Shown here: positions 53,357 to 63,280 of the stretch, one piece after another
Layout of the letters: each line of letters opens with the position of its first letter
Numbering within the stretch: the first letter of the stretch is position 1
DNA from: Rossellomorea sp. BNER
Lineage (GTDB): Bacteria; Bacillota; Bacilli; Bacillales; Bacillaceae_B
Direction of reading: 5' to 3'
DNA length: 64,000 nucleotides
NCBI GenBank assembly: GCA_024213275.1
Contig: JANAVG010000016.1
Location: 1 to 64,000, forward strand
The notes under the pieces: model-generated
Seen by the model: only the letters and a program-made list of their open reading frames with translations
The model's database searches: none
What the model was told of the DNA's origin: nothing
Position numbers and translations under genes: made by a program

Positions 53357-53476
53357 TTAGTCGTCAATTTCTACTTCGTCTTCACAATCGCAACAATTGG
53401 AGAATAAAACTGATACCTTTTCATCTTCAAAGTGCTCGATTGTGTTTAAACATGTTTGACAAACAATTGTACCCAT
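53357..53476 (-). CDS. sr1P: SR1P, GapA-binding small protein
   Basis: A 39-residue peptide, exactly the length of B. subtilis SR1P. It begins MGTIVCQTC and has HFEDEKVSVLF, close to the remembered B. subtilis MGTIVCQDC...YFEDEKVTTLY. Cys at 6, 9, 28, 29 and 31 could bind zinc. SR1P binds glyceraldehyde-3-phosphate dehydrogenase GapA, stabilises gapA mRNA and promotes the GapA-RNase J1 contact. GGAGAG lies eight bases before ATG 53476. It is too short to be called by length-based gene finders, and a spurious frame opposite it is open. Confidence 0.9.
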   Translation of the reverse strand: MGTIVCQTCLNTIEHFEDEKVSVLFSNCCDCEDEVEIDD

Positions 53477-53503
53477 AATTTTATCTCTCCTTAGTTATCT
53501 AAT

Positions 53504-53519
53504 TTGAAAGCGTTTTAAT
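53504..53519 (+). promoter_or_regulatory. cre (CcpA) site in the SR1 leader
   Basis: TTGAAAGCGTTTTAAT matches WTGAAARCGYTTTMWN at all positions. It lies just downstream of the predicted SR1 start, where bound CcpA would block elongation. A second, one-base-short cre-like sequence is at 53611-53626. Confidence 0.65.
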
Positions 53520-53531
53520 CTCTATGAATCT

Positions 53532-53560
53532 ATAATATTATAACACATTTAAAATTTCAA
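53532..53560 (-). promoter_or_regulatory. SR1 promoter
   Basis: On the minus strand TTGAAA (53560-53555), a 17-base spacer and TATTAT (53537-53532). The spacer contains the second CcpN-like box, so binding there would contact polymerase. Confidence 0.65.
53537..53547 (-). promoter_or_regulatory. CcpN-like operator, promoter-proximal box
   Basis: TGTGTTATAAT differs from the CcpN consensus TRTGHYATAYW at one position. It lies within the SR1 promoter spacer. Confidence 0.6.
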
Positions 53561-53568
53561 GCCTAAAT

Positions 53569-53579
53569 TGTATAACACA
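53569..53579 (-). promoter_or_regulatory. CcpN-like operator, upstream box
   Basis: TGTGTTATACA matches TRTGHYATAYW fully. It lies just upstream of the -35. The two boxes are 32 bases apart, start to start, which is three helical turns. CcpN represses SR1, gapB and pckA under glycolytic conditions in B. subtilis. Confidence 0.7.
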
Positions 53580-53675
53580 TTAAAAGTTTTTTCTTCCAAT
53601 TATATATTATTTGAACCGCTTTCAATTTATTCTGACTAGGAAAATGTTTCTTCGCTAATTGTGAATGCTATAAAA

Positions 53676-53715
53676 ATGAAAAAGGAACTGACCAAATAAT
53701 ATCTGCCAGTCCCTT
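53676..53715 (-). terminator. terminator of the deacetylase gene
   Basis: GGGACTG pairs with CAGTTCC across a 16-base loop, followed by five T on the minus strand. Confidence 0.7.
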
Positions 53716-53723
53716 CCACCATT

Positions 53724-54557
53724 TTATGCTTCTGGAGTTTGAATTAAATTAGGATCGAGAATTTCGTAACCTTTTTCACGTAATCCATTTACAATGGTCT
53801 CTAAACCTTCATTTGTCCATTCACGGTCATGCATGAGAAGGTTCGCACCATCCGTTAAGTATGGAGAATTCACCATAATATCAGCAATTGCTTCTCCTGT
53901 TTGAAAGTCCTTTTCCCAATCATATCCATATGTCCAATTCATTAAACTCATTTTCTGATTGCTTACTATCTGTTTACTAAAATCCGTATTGTCTCCAAAT
54001 GGAGCTCTGAAAAATTTAGGTCTTTCCCCTATGATTGATTCTACTGTATCGCTCAAAGAAACAATTTCCTTCTTCTGCTCCTCTTCACTTAGATCACTAA
54101 GCGTACTATGTGAATATGTATGATTTCCTATTAGAAAACCAAGGTCATGGATTTGCTTTAAAGTTTCTTGCTCTTCAGGAGTATCTAGAAAATGACCATT
54201 GACAAAGAAGATCGCTTTCGCATCAAGTTTTTTTAACGTTTTTGCCATTTCCAATGCATGTTTGTCAGGGGCATCATCAATCGTTAATAATACAACTTTT
54301 GAATTAGCCTCTGCAATTGGTTCAATAGACCAATTACCTGGGTTGATTTTATATTGTGGCTCTACCTTCACTTTTTCATTTGTAGCCTCTACTTCTGTTT
54401 CTGTTTCATCCTTTGCATTTTTATCTTCTGATGATTCGTTTTGTTCCGTCTTACCTTCATTGTTAGTTGCCGATTCTTTAGGCTTTTCTGAAGTTGCATC
54501 TTGTGTGCAGGCTGCAAGCAAGAGCATGCTTACAAAGACTACAATAAGTTTTTTCAT
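53724..54557 (-). CDS. polysaccharide deacetylase family lipoprotein
   Basis: A 277-residue exported lipoprotein with a NodB-type deacetylase domain. MKKLIVVFVSMLLLAAC is the signal peptide with lipobox LAAC (Cys17). A Lys/Glu/Asn-rich linker runs to about residue 75, and the catalytic domain fills the rest. Motif 1 is LLTIDDAPD (metal Asp), motif 2 is NHTYSHST (His-His), motif 3 is FRAPFGDNT and motif 5 is LLMHD. All metal ligands seem present, though the usual TFDDGP reads TIDDAP. It may act on peptidoglycan. AAAGGTGAGAGAG precedes the ATG. It follows no obvious operon partner. Confidence 0.88.
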   Translation of the reverse strand: MKKLIVVFVSMLLLAACTQDATSEKPKESATNNEGKTEQNESSEDKNAKDETETEVEATNEKVKVEPQYKINPGNWSIEPIAEANSKVVLLTIDDAPDKHALEMAKTLKKLDAKAIFFVNGHFLDTPEEQETLKQIHDLGFLIGNHTYSHSTLSDLSEEEQKKEIVSLSDTVESIIGERPKFFRAPFGDNTDFSKQIVSNQKMSLMNWTYGYDWEKDFQTGEAIADIMVNSPYLTDGANLLMHDREWTNEGLETIVNGLREKGYEILDPNLIQTPEA

Positions 54558-54665
54558 CTCTCTCACCTTTCATATATTTCCTTTGAATATTTTAACATAT
54601 AAAAATGATTAATAGTGGACGTACAAAGAGTTCTTACTAAATAAATCTCTTAAAAAAATATCTTA

Positions 54666-54914
54666 CTAATAATATGGGATAAATTGTTCAAATAGAAATT
54701 TCAATGAAAAAAAGGTAGCAAGACTGAGAGAGGTAATGAGAAATGTTACTCTTTTAGACTTTATGATTTTAAATCCAACCATAATGGCAAAATAGCAGAA
54801 AATCATAAACATAATCCACTTATACTCTAACTGATCTTTATGGGAAAGCCAGACAGCTAGCGAGAAGAAGCTCCAAATGATCCATTGAATAAGGAATGTA
54901 ATATAATTTTTCAT
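54666..54914 (-). CDS. small membrane protein of unknown function
   Basis: An 82-residue protein with three hydrophobic helices (about 4-22, 30-49 and 55-73), a short basic loop (KIIKSKR) between the last two, and no recognised family. ATG 54914 has GGTGAG three to four bases upstream; ATG 54956 further out would lack a site. It precedes the deacetylase gene by about 100 bases on the same strand and could share a transcript with it. Family C copy C6 lies directly upstream. Confidence 0.65.
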   Translation of the reverse strand: MKNYITFLIQWIIWSFFSLAVWLSHKDQLEYKWIMFMIFCYFAIMVGFKIIKSKRVTFLITSLSLATFFSLKFLFEQFIPYY

Positions 54915-55292
54915 ATTCTCACCACAGAATTTGTTTTTATTTAAGGCTCTTTTCATAAACTTTGTTGCTTTTGGTCAATTATAAACATCTTAAATCATTA
55001 ATATTAGTGCAACATTTATTGCTTTGACGAAAAGATGCCCCGAAACCTTAATCATTACGGGTTTCTATTCTTGTTCGAAAAATAAGAATCTAAGCGAAAA
55101 CAGCCTTATTTAAATATATTCTCTTTATGACCAGATATAAAACATATTAAATATATTGTTGATTTTTCATTTATGTAACATTTTAATGATAGTGCTATTT
55201 TCACATCATCCATATGTTAAAATGTGAATCAAGAAGTCCATTAGTAATATTTTTACAATCTATTAAAGATCGCGAGGAAAAGAGGATATTCA
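54915..55292. other. intergenic region with family C copy C6
   Basis: 54942-55112 is a family C element: AAGGCTCTTTTCATAAACTT at the left, and AAGCGAAAACAGCCTTA at the right, which is the complement of the usual left end. The interior (CCCCGAAACC...CGGG) is unlike other copies. The remaining 180 bases are AT-rich and should hold the slp promoter. Confidence 0.65.
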
Positions 55293-55670
55293 ATGAGATA
55301 CTCAATTTTAATCAGCATTATACTATTGAATATATTCATACTGTCTTCTTGTAACTCTGTTGAAAAAATTACGGATGCCAATGAGATAATCGAAAAAGAG
55401 ATCGTGTTTTTTACTGATGAAAATAATGTAAGAAATGAAGCTTCTTACTACGATGCAGTCATTGAGTTGAAACGTCGATTTCCTGAAGAATTGAAAGAAA
55501 TGAAAATAGTATCAAAATCGAATGAGAACGAAAATAAATTCTCAAAATATAACGAAACCTATCCAGCAATCGTAGTGATTGATCAAAATCAAGTAGTTCT
55601 TAGAATAGTGGGGTACACAGACACAGAAGATATTGTCATTCCAATTAGTAATACGATAGAAAAATGGTGA
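55293..55670 (+). CDS. slp: small lipoprotein, Slp-like
   Basis: A 125-residue lipoprotein. MRYSILISIILLNIFILSSC is a signal peptide with lipobox SSC-type Cys20. The mature part has a thioredoxin-like alternation (VFFTDENN, AVIELKRRFPEELKEMKIVS, YPAIVVIDQNQVVLRIVGYTDTEDI), but there is no CxxC. B. subtilis slp encodes a 124-residue peptidoglycan-associated lipoprotein between pdhD and SR1/speA, and this gene has the same place, length and start. Sequence identity was not computed. It is convergent with pdhD across a strong terminator. Confidence 0.72.
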   Translation: MRYSILISIILLNIFILSSCNSVEKITDANEIIEKEIVFFTDENNVRNEASYYDAVIELKRRFPEELKEMKIVSKSNENENKFSKYNETYPAIVVIDQNQVVLRIVGYTDTEDIVIPISNTIEKW

Positions 55671-55674
55671 ATAT

Positions 55675-55707
55675 AAAAAAACCTGGTCAATGACCAGGTT
55701 TTTTTAT
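55675..55707. terminator. bidirectional terminator between slp and pdhD
   Basis: AAAAAAACCTGGTCA / TGACCAGGTTTTTTT, a near-perfect palindrome between the two convergent genes; it ends the pdhABCD transcript. Confidence 0.92.
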
Positions 55708-55708
55708 A

Positions 55709-57118
55709 TTATTTAACGATATGAATCGGGCTTCCGATAGCGACTTCTGCTGCTTCCATTGAAATCTCCCCAAGAGTAGGATGAGCATGGATGGTCATAG
55801 CGATATCTTCTGCAGTCATTCCAGATTCAATTGCTAAACCAAGCTCTGCGATCATGTCAGATGCACCAGCACCAACGATTTGAGCTCCGATTACAAGTCC
55901 ATCTTCTTTACGAGTAACAAGCTTTAAGAATCCTTCTGAACTATTTAAAGCAAGTGCGCGGCCATTTGCTGCAAATGGGAATTTTGCTGCAATCACTTCG
56001 ATACCTTCTTCTTTTGCTTCAGCTTCTGAATAACCGACAGTTGCTAGTTCAGGATCTGTAAAGCAAACAGCAGGTATTCCAAGATAATCAATTTCAGCAG
56101 GTTCACCGGAAATAGCTTCTGCAGCAATTTTACCTTCATAGGAAGCTTTATGAGCTAGCGGAGGTCCATCAACGATATCACCAATTGCATAAATGTTCGA
56201 TACATTAGTACGACATTGCTTGTCAATTTTGATTACGCCACGATCCGTCATTTCAATACCGACTTCTTCAAGTCCGATTTCATCCGTGTTAGGGCGTCTA
56301 CCAACGGTAACTAATACATAATCCGCTTCAAGTGATTGTTCTTCACCTTTCACTTCATATTTCACAACTACGCCATTATCATTTTCTTCAACGCCTTTTG
56401 CCATTGCTTTTGTAATAACGTCGACGCCTTTTTTCTTAAGTCCTTTTTTCACAATTGTTGTCATTTGCTTTTCGAATCCGCTAAGGATATCGTCAGCACC
56501 TTCAAGAATTGTTACTTTTGAACCAAGGTTAGCGTAAGCTGTTCCAAGTTCCGTTCCAATATATCCTCCACCAATTACAATTAGCTTTTCAGGAATATCC
56601 GTTAAGCTCAGAGCACCTGTTGAATCAAGAACGCGTTTTGAAAATTTAAAGCTAGGAATTTCAATTGGTCGAGAGCCAGTAGCCAAGATTAAGTTCTTGA
56701 ACTTATAAGTTTGTGCTGAATTATCATCCATCACACGAAGAGTGTTCGCATCAGTTAAATAAGCTTCTCCGCGTACAATTTCAACTTTATTTCCTTTTAA
56801 AAGTCCTTCAACACCGCCAGTAAGTTTTTTTACTACTCCAGCTTTCCATTCTTGGACTTTATCAAATTTCACTTTAACATTTTCAGCAACAATTCCCATA
56901 TCATCAGAATGCTGGGCTTGATGAAAACGGTGACCTGCAGTGATAAGTGCTTTAGATGGAATACATCCAACATTTAAACAAACGCCACCAAGGTTTTCTT
57001 TTTCAACAATCGTTACTTTCTGCCCTAATTGTGCTGCGCGAATTGCGGCAACATATCCCCCAGGACCTGAACCTACAACTATAGTATCTGTTTCAATTGG
57101 AAAATCTCCTACTACCAT
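55709..57118 (-). CDS. pdhD: dihydrolipoamide dehydrogenase (E3)
   Basis: The E3 flavoprotein of the pyruvate dehydrogenase complex; it reoxidises lipoamide and makes NADH, and may also serve other 2-oxoacid complexes. FAD-binding [10 protein letters not shown] (residues 17-26) and the redox pair in [15 protein letters not shown] (about 44-58) are present. The NAD motif is [12 protein letters not shown] (near 180), FAD segment 2 is YAIGDI, and the base His-Glu is in HAHPTLGE. Length 469 is typical. GGAGGC precedes the ATG. It follows pdhC by four bases. Confidence 0.97.
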   Translation of the reverse strand: MVVGDFPIETDTIVVGSGPGGYVAAIRAAQLGQKVTIVEKENLGGVCLNVGCIPSKALITAGHRFHQAQHSDDMGIVAENVKVKFDKVQEWKAGVVKKLTGGVEGLLKGNKVEIVRGEAYLTDANTLRVMDDNSAQTYKFKNLILATGSRPIEIPSFKFSKRVLDSTGALSLTDIPEKLIVIGGGYIGTELGTAYANLGSKVTILEGADDILSGFEKQMTTIVKKGLKKKGVDVITKAMAKGVEENDNGVVVKYEVKGEEQSLEADYVLVTVGRRPNTDEIGLEEVGIEMTDRGVIKIDKQCRTNVSNIYAIGDIVDGPPLAHKASYEGKIAAEAISGEPAEIDYLGIPAVCFTDPELATVGYSEAEAKEEGIEVIAAKFPFAANGRALALNSSEGFLKLVTRKEDGLVIGAQIVGAGASDMIAELGLAIESGMTAEDIAMTIHAHPTLGEISMEAAEVAIGSPIHIVK

Positions 57119-57122
57119 CGAA

Positions 57123-58481
57123 TTACGCCTCCATTAATAATAGTTCTGGATCGTTCAACAAACGCTTGATATGATTAAGTGCATGTTGAGCAGTCGCTCC
57201 ATCAATCATACGATGATCAAAGCTCAATGATAATGCTAACACAGGTGCAGCTACAATTTCACCATTTTTAACTACAGGTTTTTCTGCGATGCGTCCCACC
57301 CCTAAGATTGCTACCTCAGGATGGTTAATAACTGGTGTGAACCATTGTCCTCCAGCAGAACCAATGTTGGTGATCGTGCAAGAAGCACCTTTCATTTCAT
57401 CTCCTGAAAGTTTTCCATCACGGGCTTTTCCTGCTAGTTCATTAATTTCATTTGAAATTGAGAACATAGATTTGCGATCTGCATTTTTCACAACTGGGAC
57501 AAGGAGACCTTTATCAGTGTCAGCTGCAATACCGATATTGAAATAATGTTTATGAACGATTTCACTAGTAGCGTCATCCAAAGAAGTGTTTAGTGCAGGG
57601 AATTCACGTAATGCACTAGTCAATGCTTTAACGATATATGGTAAGAACGTTAATTTGACACCTTTTTCTGCTGCCACTTCCTTAAACTTTTTACGATGAG
57701 CCCAAAGCTTTGTTACATCTACTTCATCCATCAACGTAACGTGAGGAGCAGTATGTTTAGAATTTACCATAGCTTTAGCAATCGCTTTACGGATACCACT
57801 CATTTTCTCACGAGTTTCTGGGTATTCGCCTTCTGGAATTGCTTGTGCTTTCGGTGCTTCTTCTTGTTTTTGAGCTTTTTCTTCTGCTTTACCTTCTTGT
57901 TTTGCTTCTGAAGCAGCTGGTTTTGCTCCACCATCTTTAAATGCGTCGATATCTTCTTTTAGTACACGGCCATTTTTACCAGAACCAGATACTTGGCGAA
58001 TCTCAACGCCGTTTTCACGAGCATATTTACGGACAGATGGCATTGCAATGACACGACGATTAGGATCTACATCAACATCTGCTTGCTCCCCTGCGCCAGT
58101 TTCACCTTTAGGCTGTTGTTCATTAGACGCTTCTTTATCAACTGAATCTCCAGCTTCTGCAGTACCTTGAACTTGATTTTCAGTTGTCTCTTCTTTCTTA
58201 TCATCGTCTCCATGATCTCCTTTAAATTGAAGATCCTCGTAACCAGGTGCATCAAACTTAATAAGGGAGTCACCTACTATGGCAACAGACCCTTCTTCAA
58301 CAAGTAAGTCTTCGACCGTTCCGGCTACCGGAGATGGAATTTCAACTACCGCTTTATCATTCTGAACTTCACATAGCACATCGTCTTCTTCTACTTTATC
58401 GCCGGGTTTTACAAACCACTTTACGATTTCACCTTCATGAATACCTTCACCAATGTCTGGTAATTTGAATTCGAATGACAT
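57123..58481 (-). CDS. pdhC: dihydrolipoamide acetyltransferase (E2)
   Basis: The E2 core of pyruvate dehydrogenase (452 residues). A single lipoyl domain spans residues 2-77, with the lipoylated lysine in [13 protein letters not shown] (near 44). An acidic, Gln/Glu-rich linker (80-135) precedes the E1/E3-binding domain (about 142-178, [15 protein letters not shown]). A second Ala/Lys/Glu-rich linker is followed by the catalytic domain (about 215-452), with the active-site DHRMIDGA. Only one lipoyl domain is present, usual for Bacillus. It is preceded by 174 non-coding bases containing a stem-loop. Confidence 0.97.
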   Translation of the reverse strand: MSFEFKLPDIGEGIHEGEIVKWFVKPGDKVEEDDVLCEVQNDKAVVEIPSPVAGTVEDLLVEEGSVAIVGDSLIKFDAPGYEDLQFKGDHGDDDKKEETTENQVQGTAEAGDSVDKEASNEQQPKGETGAGEQADVDVDPNRRVIAMPSVRKYARENGVEIRQVSGSGKNGRVLKEDIDAFKDGGAKPAASEAKQEGKAEEKAQKQEEAPKAQAIPEGEYPETREKMSGIRKAIAKAMVNSKHTAPHVTLMDEVDVTKLWAHRKKFKEVAAEKGVKLTFLPYIVKALTSALREFPALNTSLDDATSEIVHKHYFNIGIAADTDKGLLVPVVKNADRKSMFSISNEINELAGKARDGKLSGDEMKGASCTITNIGSAGGQWFTPVINHPEVAILGVGRIAEKPVVKNGEIVAAPVLALSLSFDHRMIDGATAQHALNHIKRLLNDPELLLMEA

Positions 58482-58565
58482 GAATTCGCCCTCCTGTTAT
58501 TAAAATCCTATTGAGTTGTTTTATTAATATTTGTATTGGGGGGGTGAATCATATATCAATCTGCT

Positions 58566-58621
58566 AGCACTAACTTGTAAATAGCATACACTGCGCTGTA
58601 ATCTATTTACTTAGTTATGCT
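58566..58621 (-). promoter_or_regulatory. stem-loop in the pdhB-pdhC intercistronic region
   Basis: AGCATAACTAAGTAAATAG (58621-58603) pairs with CTATTTACAAGTTAGTGCT (58584-58566) around an 18-base loop. There is no T run. It may be a processing or stabilising element, or sit near an internal promoter for pdhC, which exists in B. subtilis. Confidence 0.55.
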
Positions 58622-58655
58622 GATTAATCTAATTCACACCCTTTATCTATATAGG

Positions 58656-59633
58656 TTAGAAATTCAATACTTTCTTAGCCGTCTCAAGAACATCTTTGTG
58701 ATTTGGTAACCAAATTGGTTCAGCTTGAGAGAATGGATATACAGTATCAGGTGCTGTAACACGTAATACTGGTGCTTCAAGACTTAAGATTGCTCTATCG
58801 TTAATCTCAGCAACAACATTTGCAGCAATACCAGCTTGTTTCTGCGCTTCTTGAACAACAATGGCACGGTTTGTTTTCTCAACAGATGCCATGATTGTAT
58901 CAATATCAATTGGGCTGACAGTACGTAAATCAATGACTTCAACAGAAACGCCTTCTTTTTCAAGTTCGTCTGCTGCTTTCAGTGATTCGTGAACCATTGC
59001 GCCATATGAAATAATAGTTAAATCAGTACCTTCACGTTTCACATCAGCTTTTCCAAGTTCAATTGTGTACTCTTCTTCAGGTACCTCCTGACGGAATGAA
59101 CGGTATAATTTCATATGTTCTAGGAAAATGACAGGATCATTATCTCTGATAGAAGATATTAGGAGTCCTTTGGCATCATATGGAGTTGAAGGAATAACCA
59201 CTTTTAGTCCTGGCTGTTGTGCCATTAATCCTTCTAAACTATCTGCATGCAACTCAGGAGTATGTACCCCACCACCAAATGGAGAACGAATCGTCACTGG
59301 AGCATGATAAGTACCACCTGAACGGTAGCGCATACGTGCTAATTGACCGCTGATTGAATCCATTACTTCATATACAAATCCAAAGAACTGGATCTCTGGA
59401 ACTGGACGGTAGTCTTGAAGCGCTAAACCAATTGTTAGCCCGCCAATACCAGATTCAGCTAGTGGAGTATCAAATACTCGATCTTCACCAAATTCTTTTT
59501 GAAGACCTTCCGTCGCACGGAATACACCACCATTTTGACCTACGTCTTCACCAAAAACGAGTACATTTTCATCGTTTGCTAGTTCAGTTCGCAAGGCATC
59601 AGTGATTGCTTGAATCATTGTCATTTGAGCCAT
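58656..59633 (-). CDS. pdhB: pyruvate dehydrogenase E1 beta subunit
   Basis: The E1 beta chain (325 residues) of pyruvate dehydrogenase, forming the alpha2beta2 thiamine diphosphate enzyme with Pdh[20 protein letters not shown] (about residues 27-45), [18 protein letters not shown] with the ThDP-activating Glu, and [20 protein letters not shown] are conserved. The C-terminal transketolase domain ends [18 protein letters not shown]. It starts four bases after pdhA, with its AAGGAG inside the last codons of that gene. Confidence 0.97.
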   Translation of the reverse strand: MAQMTMIQAITDALRTELANDENVLVFGEDVGQNGGVFRATEGLQKEFGEDRVFDTPLAESGIGGLTIGLALQDYRPVPEIQFFGFVYEVMDSISGQLARMRYRSGGTYHAPVTIRSPFGGGVHTPELHADSLEGLMAQQPGLKVVIPSTPYDAKGLLISSIRDNDPVIFLEHMKLYRSFRQEVPEEEYTIELGKADVKREGTDLTIISYGAMVHESLKAADELEKEGVSVEVIDLRTVSPIDIDTIMASVEKTNRAIVVQEAQKQAGIAANVVAEINDRAILSLEAPVLRVTAPDTVYPFSQAEPIWLPNHKDVLETAKKVLNF

Positions 59634-59636
59634 GGC

Positions 59637-61412
<1,776 letters not shown>

Positions 61413-62093
61413 CTAGTTCTCTTCTGAAGCTGTTTCACTGTCTTGATTCGTTTCGATTCCAGCACTCTTATAGAAGCTTAGTTTTTCTTTGTTGAATTGA
61501 TCAGTTTTATCGTTATACTTTTTATTTATTGATAATACTTCTTCATAGGTTTTATTGATTTCAGCAATCTGTTTTTGTAATTGCTCCATTGTTAAATCTT
61601 CTTTTTTCAACATTTCGTAGAGCTTTTTATCCTTTTCTAATGCTTCTTTATAGCTTTTTGCCAATTGTTCATGATTTTCAAATCGATCTTCCATAATCTC
61701 TTGCAACTTTTTTGCTTGGTTTTTCAAAGAATCTTCTTCGATCTTCCCTATATACTCGCTAACTTTTTCAAATTCTTTCTTCGCTTCGTTCATTGAATCA
61801 ACTTCGTTTGTAATATATTTTTCTCGTTTTTCAATATTTTCAAGAGCTTGATTTGAAAGCTCCTTGATCTGGTCCATTTCTTTCATACCTAGATCAATAA
61901 CTTTTTTAAAGATTTCTTGTTCTTTCTTTTCAAGCTTCACTAAAGGCTCCTGAACCTTTTCAAAGCCTTTTTCTTTCTTGACTGTTTCTTCTAAAACATT
62001 GTAGATATTTTCCTGAGGAGACCCTCCTCCAACACAGCCAGAAAGTATTAATGCGGCGACAAGAGTTACCAAGACACTATGTAATTTTAACAC
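61413..62093 (-). CDS. ykyA: YkyA coiled-coil lipoprotein
   Basis: A 226-residue lipoprotein of the YkyA family (putative cell-wall binding). The signal is MLKLHSVLVTLVAALILSGC, with lipobox LSGC (Cys20). The rest is almost all charged helix with heptads (KKEQEIFKKVIDLGMKEMDQIKELSNQAL; EKVSEYIGKIEEDSLKNQAKKLQEIMEDRF, both longer in the gene), so a coiled-coil bundle is expected. GTG 62093 has GGGGG seven bases upstream. As in B. subtilis it lies between defB and pdhA. Confidence 0.9.
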   Translation of the reverse strand: MLKLHSVLVTLVAALILSGCVGGGSPQENIYNVLEETVKKEKGFEKVQEPLVKLEKKEQEIFKKVIDLGMKEMDQIKELSNQALENIEKREKYITNEVDSMNEAKKEFEKVSEYIGKIEEDSLKNQAKKLQEIMEDRFENHEQLAKSYKEALEKDKKLYEMLKKEDLTMEQLQKQIAEINKTYEEVLSINKKYNDKTDQFNKEKLSFYKSAGIETNQDSETASEEN

Positions 62094-62328
62094 TTATTAT
62101 CCCCCTAACTATATGACATCTTCTACTATATAGGTCTAAATTTAGTTTGACAATAGGGACTTTCAACTAAGGTAAATTATTGTCGAACAAATAGCTTGTC
62201 CTATAAAAAAAATCTATTCCTATCATGCAAGATTTATGAATAATATTTCTAATAGTTAACTTTTTTTCTACCCTTTGATAGACTATATTTTATAATAATT
62301 AGGATTTGGAAGAATGGGGGAACAAAAC

Positions 62329-62883
62329 ATGATAACAATGGATGATATTATTCGCGAAGGTCACCCTACACTGAGAGAGGTAGCTAAAGAAGTATTGCTT
62401 CCTCCGACAGAGGAAGATAAAGCAATATTAAACAGCTTATTGGACTATGTTATCAATAGTCAAGATCCAGAAATGTCTCAAAAATACGGATTACGACCAG
62501 GGATTGGTCTTGCCGCTCCTCAAATAAATGTTTCAAAGCGCATGCTTGCTGTACATGTTAAAGATAACAAAGGCAAATTATACAGCTATGCATTATTTAA
62601 TCCGAAAATTATTAGTCATTCAGTCGAAACAGCTTATTTAACCTCAGGAGAAGGTTGTCTTTCAGTAGATCGAGCTGTACCCGGCTATGTGCCTAGATAC
62701 TCTCGGATTACCGTTAAGGCATGGAACGTAAATGGTGAAGAAATTAAAATAAGGCTAAGAGGAATTGCTAGTATAGCTTTTCAACACGAGATAGATCACC
62801 TAAATGGAATTATGTTCTATGATCATATTGATCAAGAGAATCCACTACAACCCATTGAAGGAGCCATACCTGTCGATAGGTAA
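62329..62883 (+). CDS. def: peptide deformylase (type 2)
   Basis: A metal hydrolase that removes the N-formyl group from nascent proteins. The 184 residues equal the size of B. subtilis DefB (YkrB). Motif 1 GIGLAAPQI (near 59-67), motif 2 EGCLSVD (about 110-116, metal Cys) and motif 3 QHEIDHLNG (about 153-161, two metal His and catalytic Glu) are all intact. The insertion between motifs marks the Firmicute type 2. ATG 62329 has GGGGG eight bases upstream and gives [13 protein letters not shown], as in relatives. Repeat A7 follows its stop directly. Confidence 0.96.
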   Translation: MITMDDIIREGHPTLREVAKEVLLPPTEEDKAILNSLLDYVINSQDPEMSQKYGLRPGIGLAAPQINVSKRMLAVHVKDNKGKLYSYALFNPKIISHSVETAYLTSGEGCLSVDRAVPGYVPRYSRITVKAWNVNGEEIKIRLRGIASIAFQHEIDHLNGIMFYDHIDQENPLQPIEGAIPVDR

Positions 62884-63010
62884 AAAGAAAAGCGGAAGCG
62901 CCTCGTACAGGCCCGACAAGCATAAGACGTCACCTAGAAAGGGTGCCTTTCCCCTTTCTAGGTGGCTTGGCTTATGTCTCGAGGGCCTAGGTGCTGGAGC
63001 TGGACACTAA
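62884..63010. repeat. family A hairpin repeat, copy A7
   Basis: Full copy with inner stem ACCTAGAAAGGG / CCCTTTCTAGGT and right end GGTGCTGGAGCTGGACACT, starting at the base after the def stop. Confidence 0.9.
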
Positions 63011-63130
63011 GAAAAGCGGAAACGCCTCGAGAAAGGATGAAAGGCTAAGTTCGCCACGTCCTGTGGCAACGCCTTTCTGACCCACATCCTGTGGGCATCC
63101 GACAAGCATATGGCTTGACTATGTCTCGAA
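63009..63130. repeat. family A variant with different inner hairpins, copy A8
   Basis: It joins A7 directly. It starts AAGAAAAGCGGAAACGCCTC and ends ATGTCTCGAAATGGGG, but the centre holds two small hairpins, GCCACGTCCTGTGGC and CCCACATCCTGTGGG, that share the loop TCCT. 63131-63235 shows nothing recognisable. Confidence 0.75.
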
Positions 63131-63235
63131 ATGGGGCTGAACAAAAAACTTTAATTAATGAAAGCTAAGTTGAACAAAAGGCTTAGATGACACAAATAGT
63201 GAAAGAAACAATAAAGTTTTACTCCTTTATTGAAT

Positions 63236-63278
63236 GATAAAATGAGGGTGACTCAATCGTAAGAGCCACCCTCATTCG
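63236..63278 (-). terminator. terminator of ykrA
   Basis: AATGAGGGTGGCTC pairs with GAGTCACCCTCATT, followed by TTATC on the minus strand, right after the gene. Confidence 0.75.
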
Positions 63279-63280
63279 AA

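Larger units (their letters stand above)
53259..53525 (-). ncRNA. sr1: SR1 dual-function small RNA homologue
   Basis: SR1 of B. subtilis is encoded between speA and pdhD. It acts as an antisense regulator of ahrC translation (arginine catabolism) and encodes the peptide SR1P. Here the same place, strand relation and content are found. The start is set near 53525 from the promoter at 53532-53560. The RNA carries a cre-like site, a GGAGAG ribosome site and the SR1P frame (53357-53476). It then has a 3' region with stems TTTGCGT / ACGCAAA and ATTCACT / AGTGAAT (53259-53279). The 3' end is uncertain because no strong T run follows the last stem, so the true length may be about 265 bases or more, against 205 in B. 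subtilis. Confidence 0.8.

Noticed and set aside
53296..53478. Open frame of 60 codons on the plus strand
   Set aside because: It is antisense to SR1P, which has the ribosome site, family sequence and regulatory signals.
53611..53626. Second cre site upstream of SR1 (TTGAACCGCTTTCAAT)
   Set aside because: One base shorter than the consensus spacing between half-sites; kept only as a remark under the better site.
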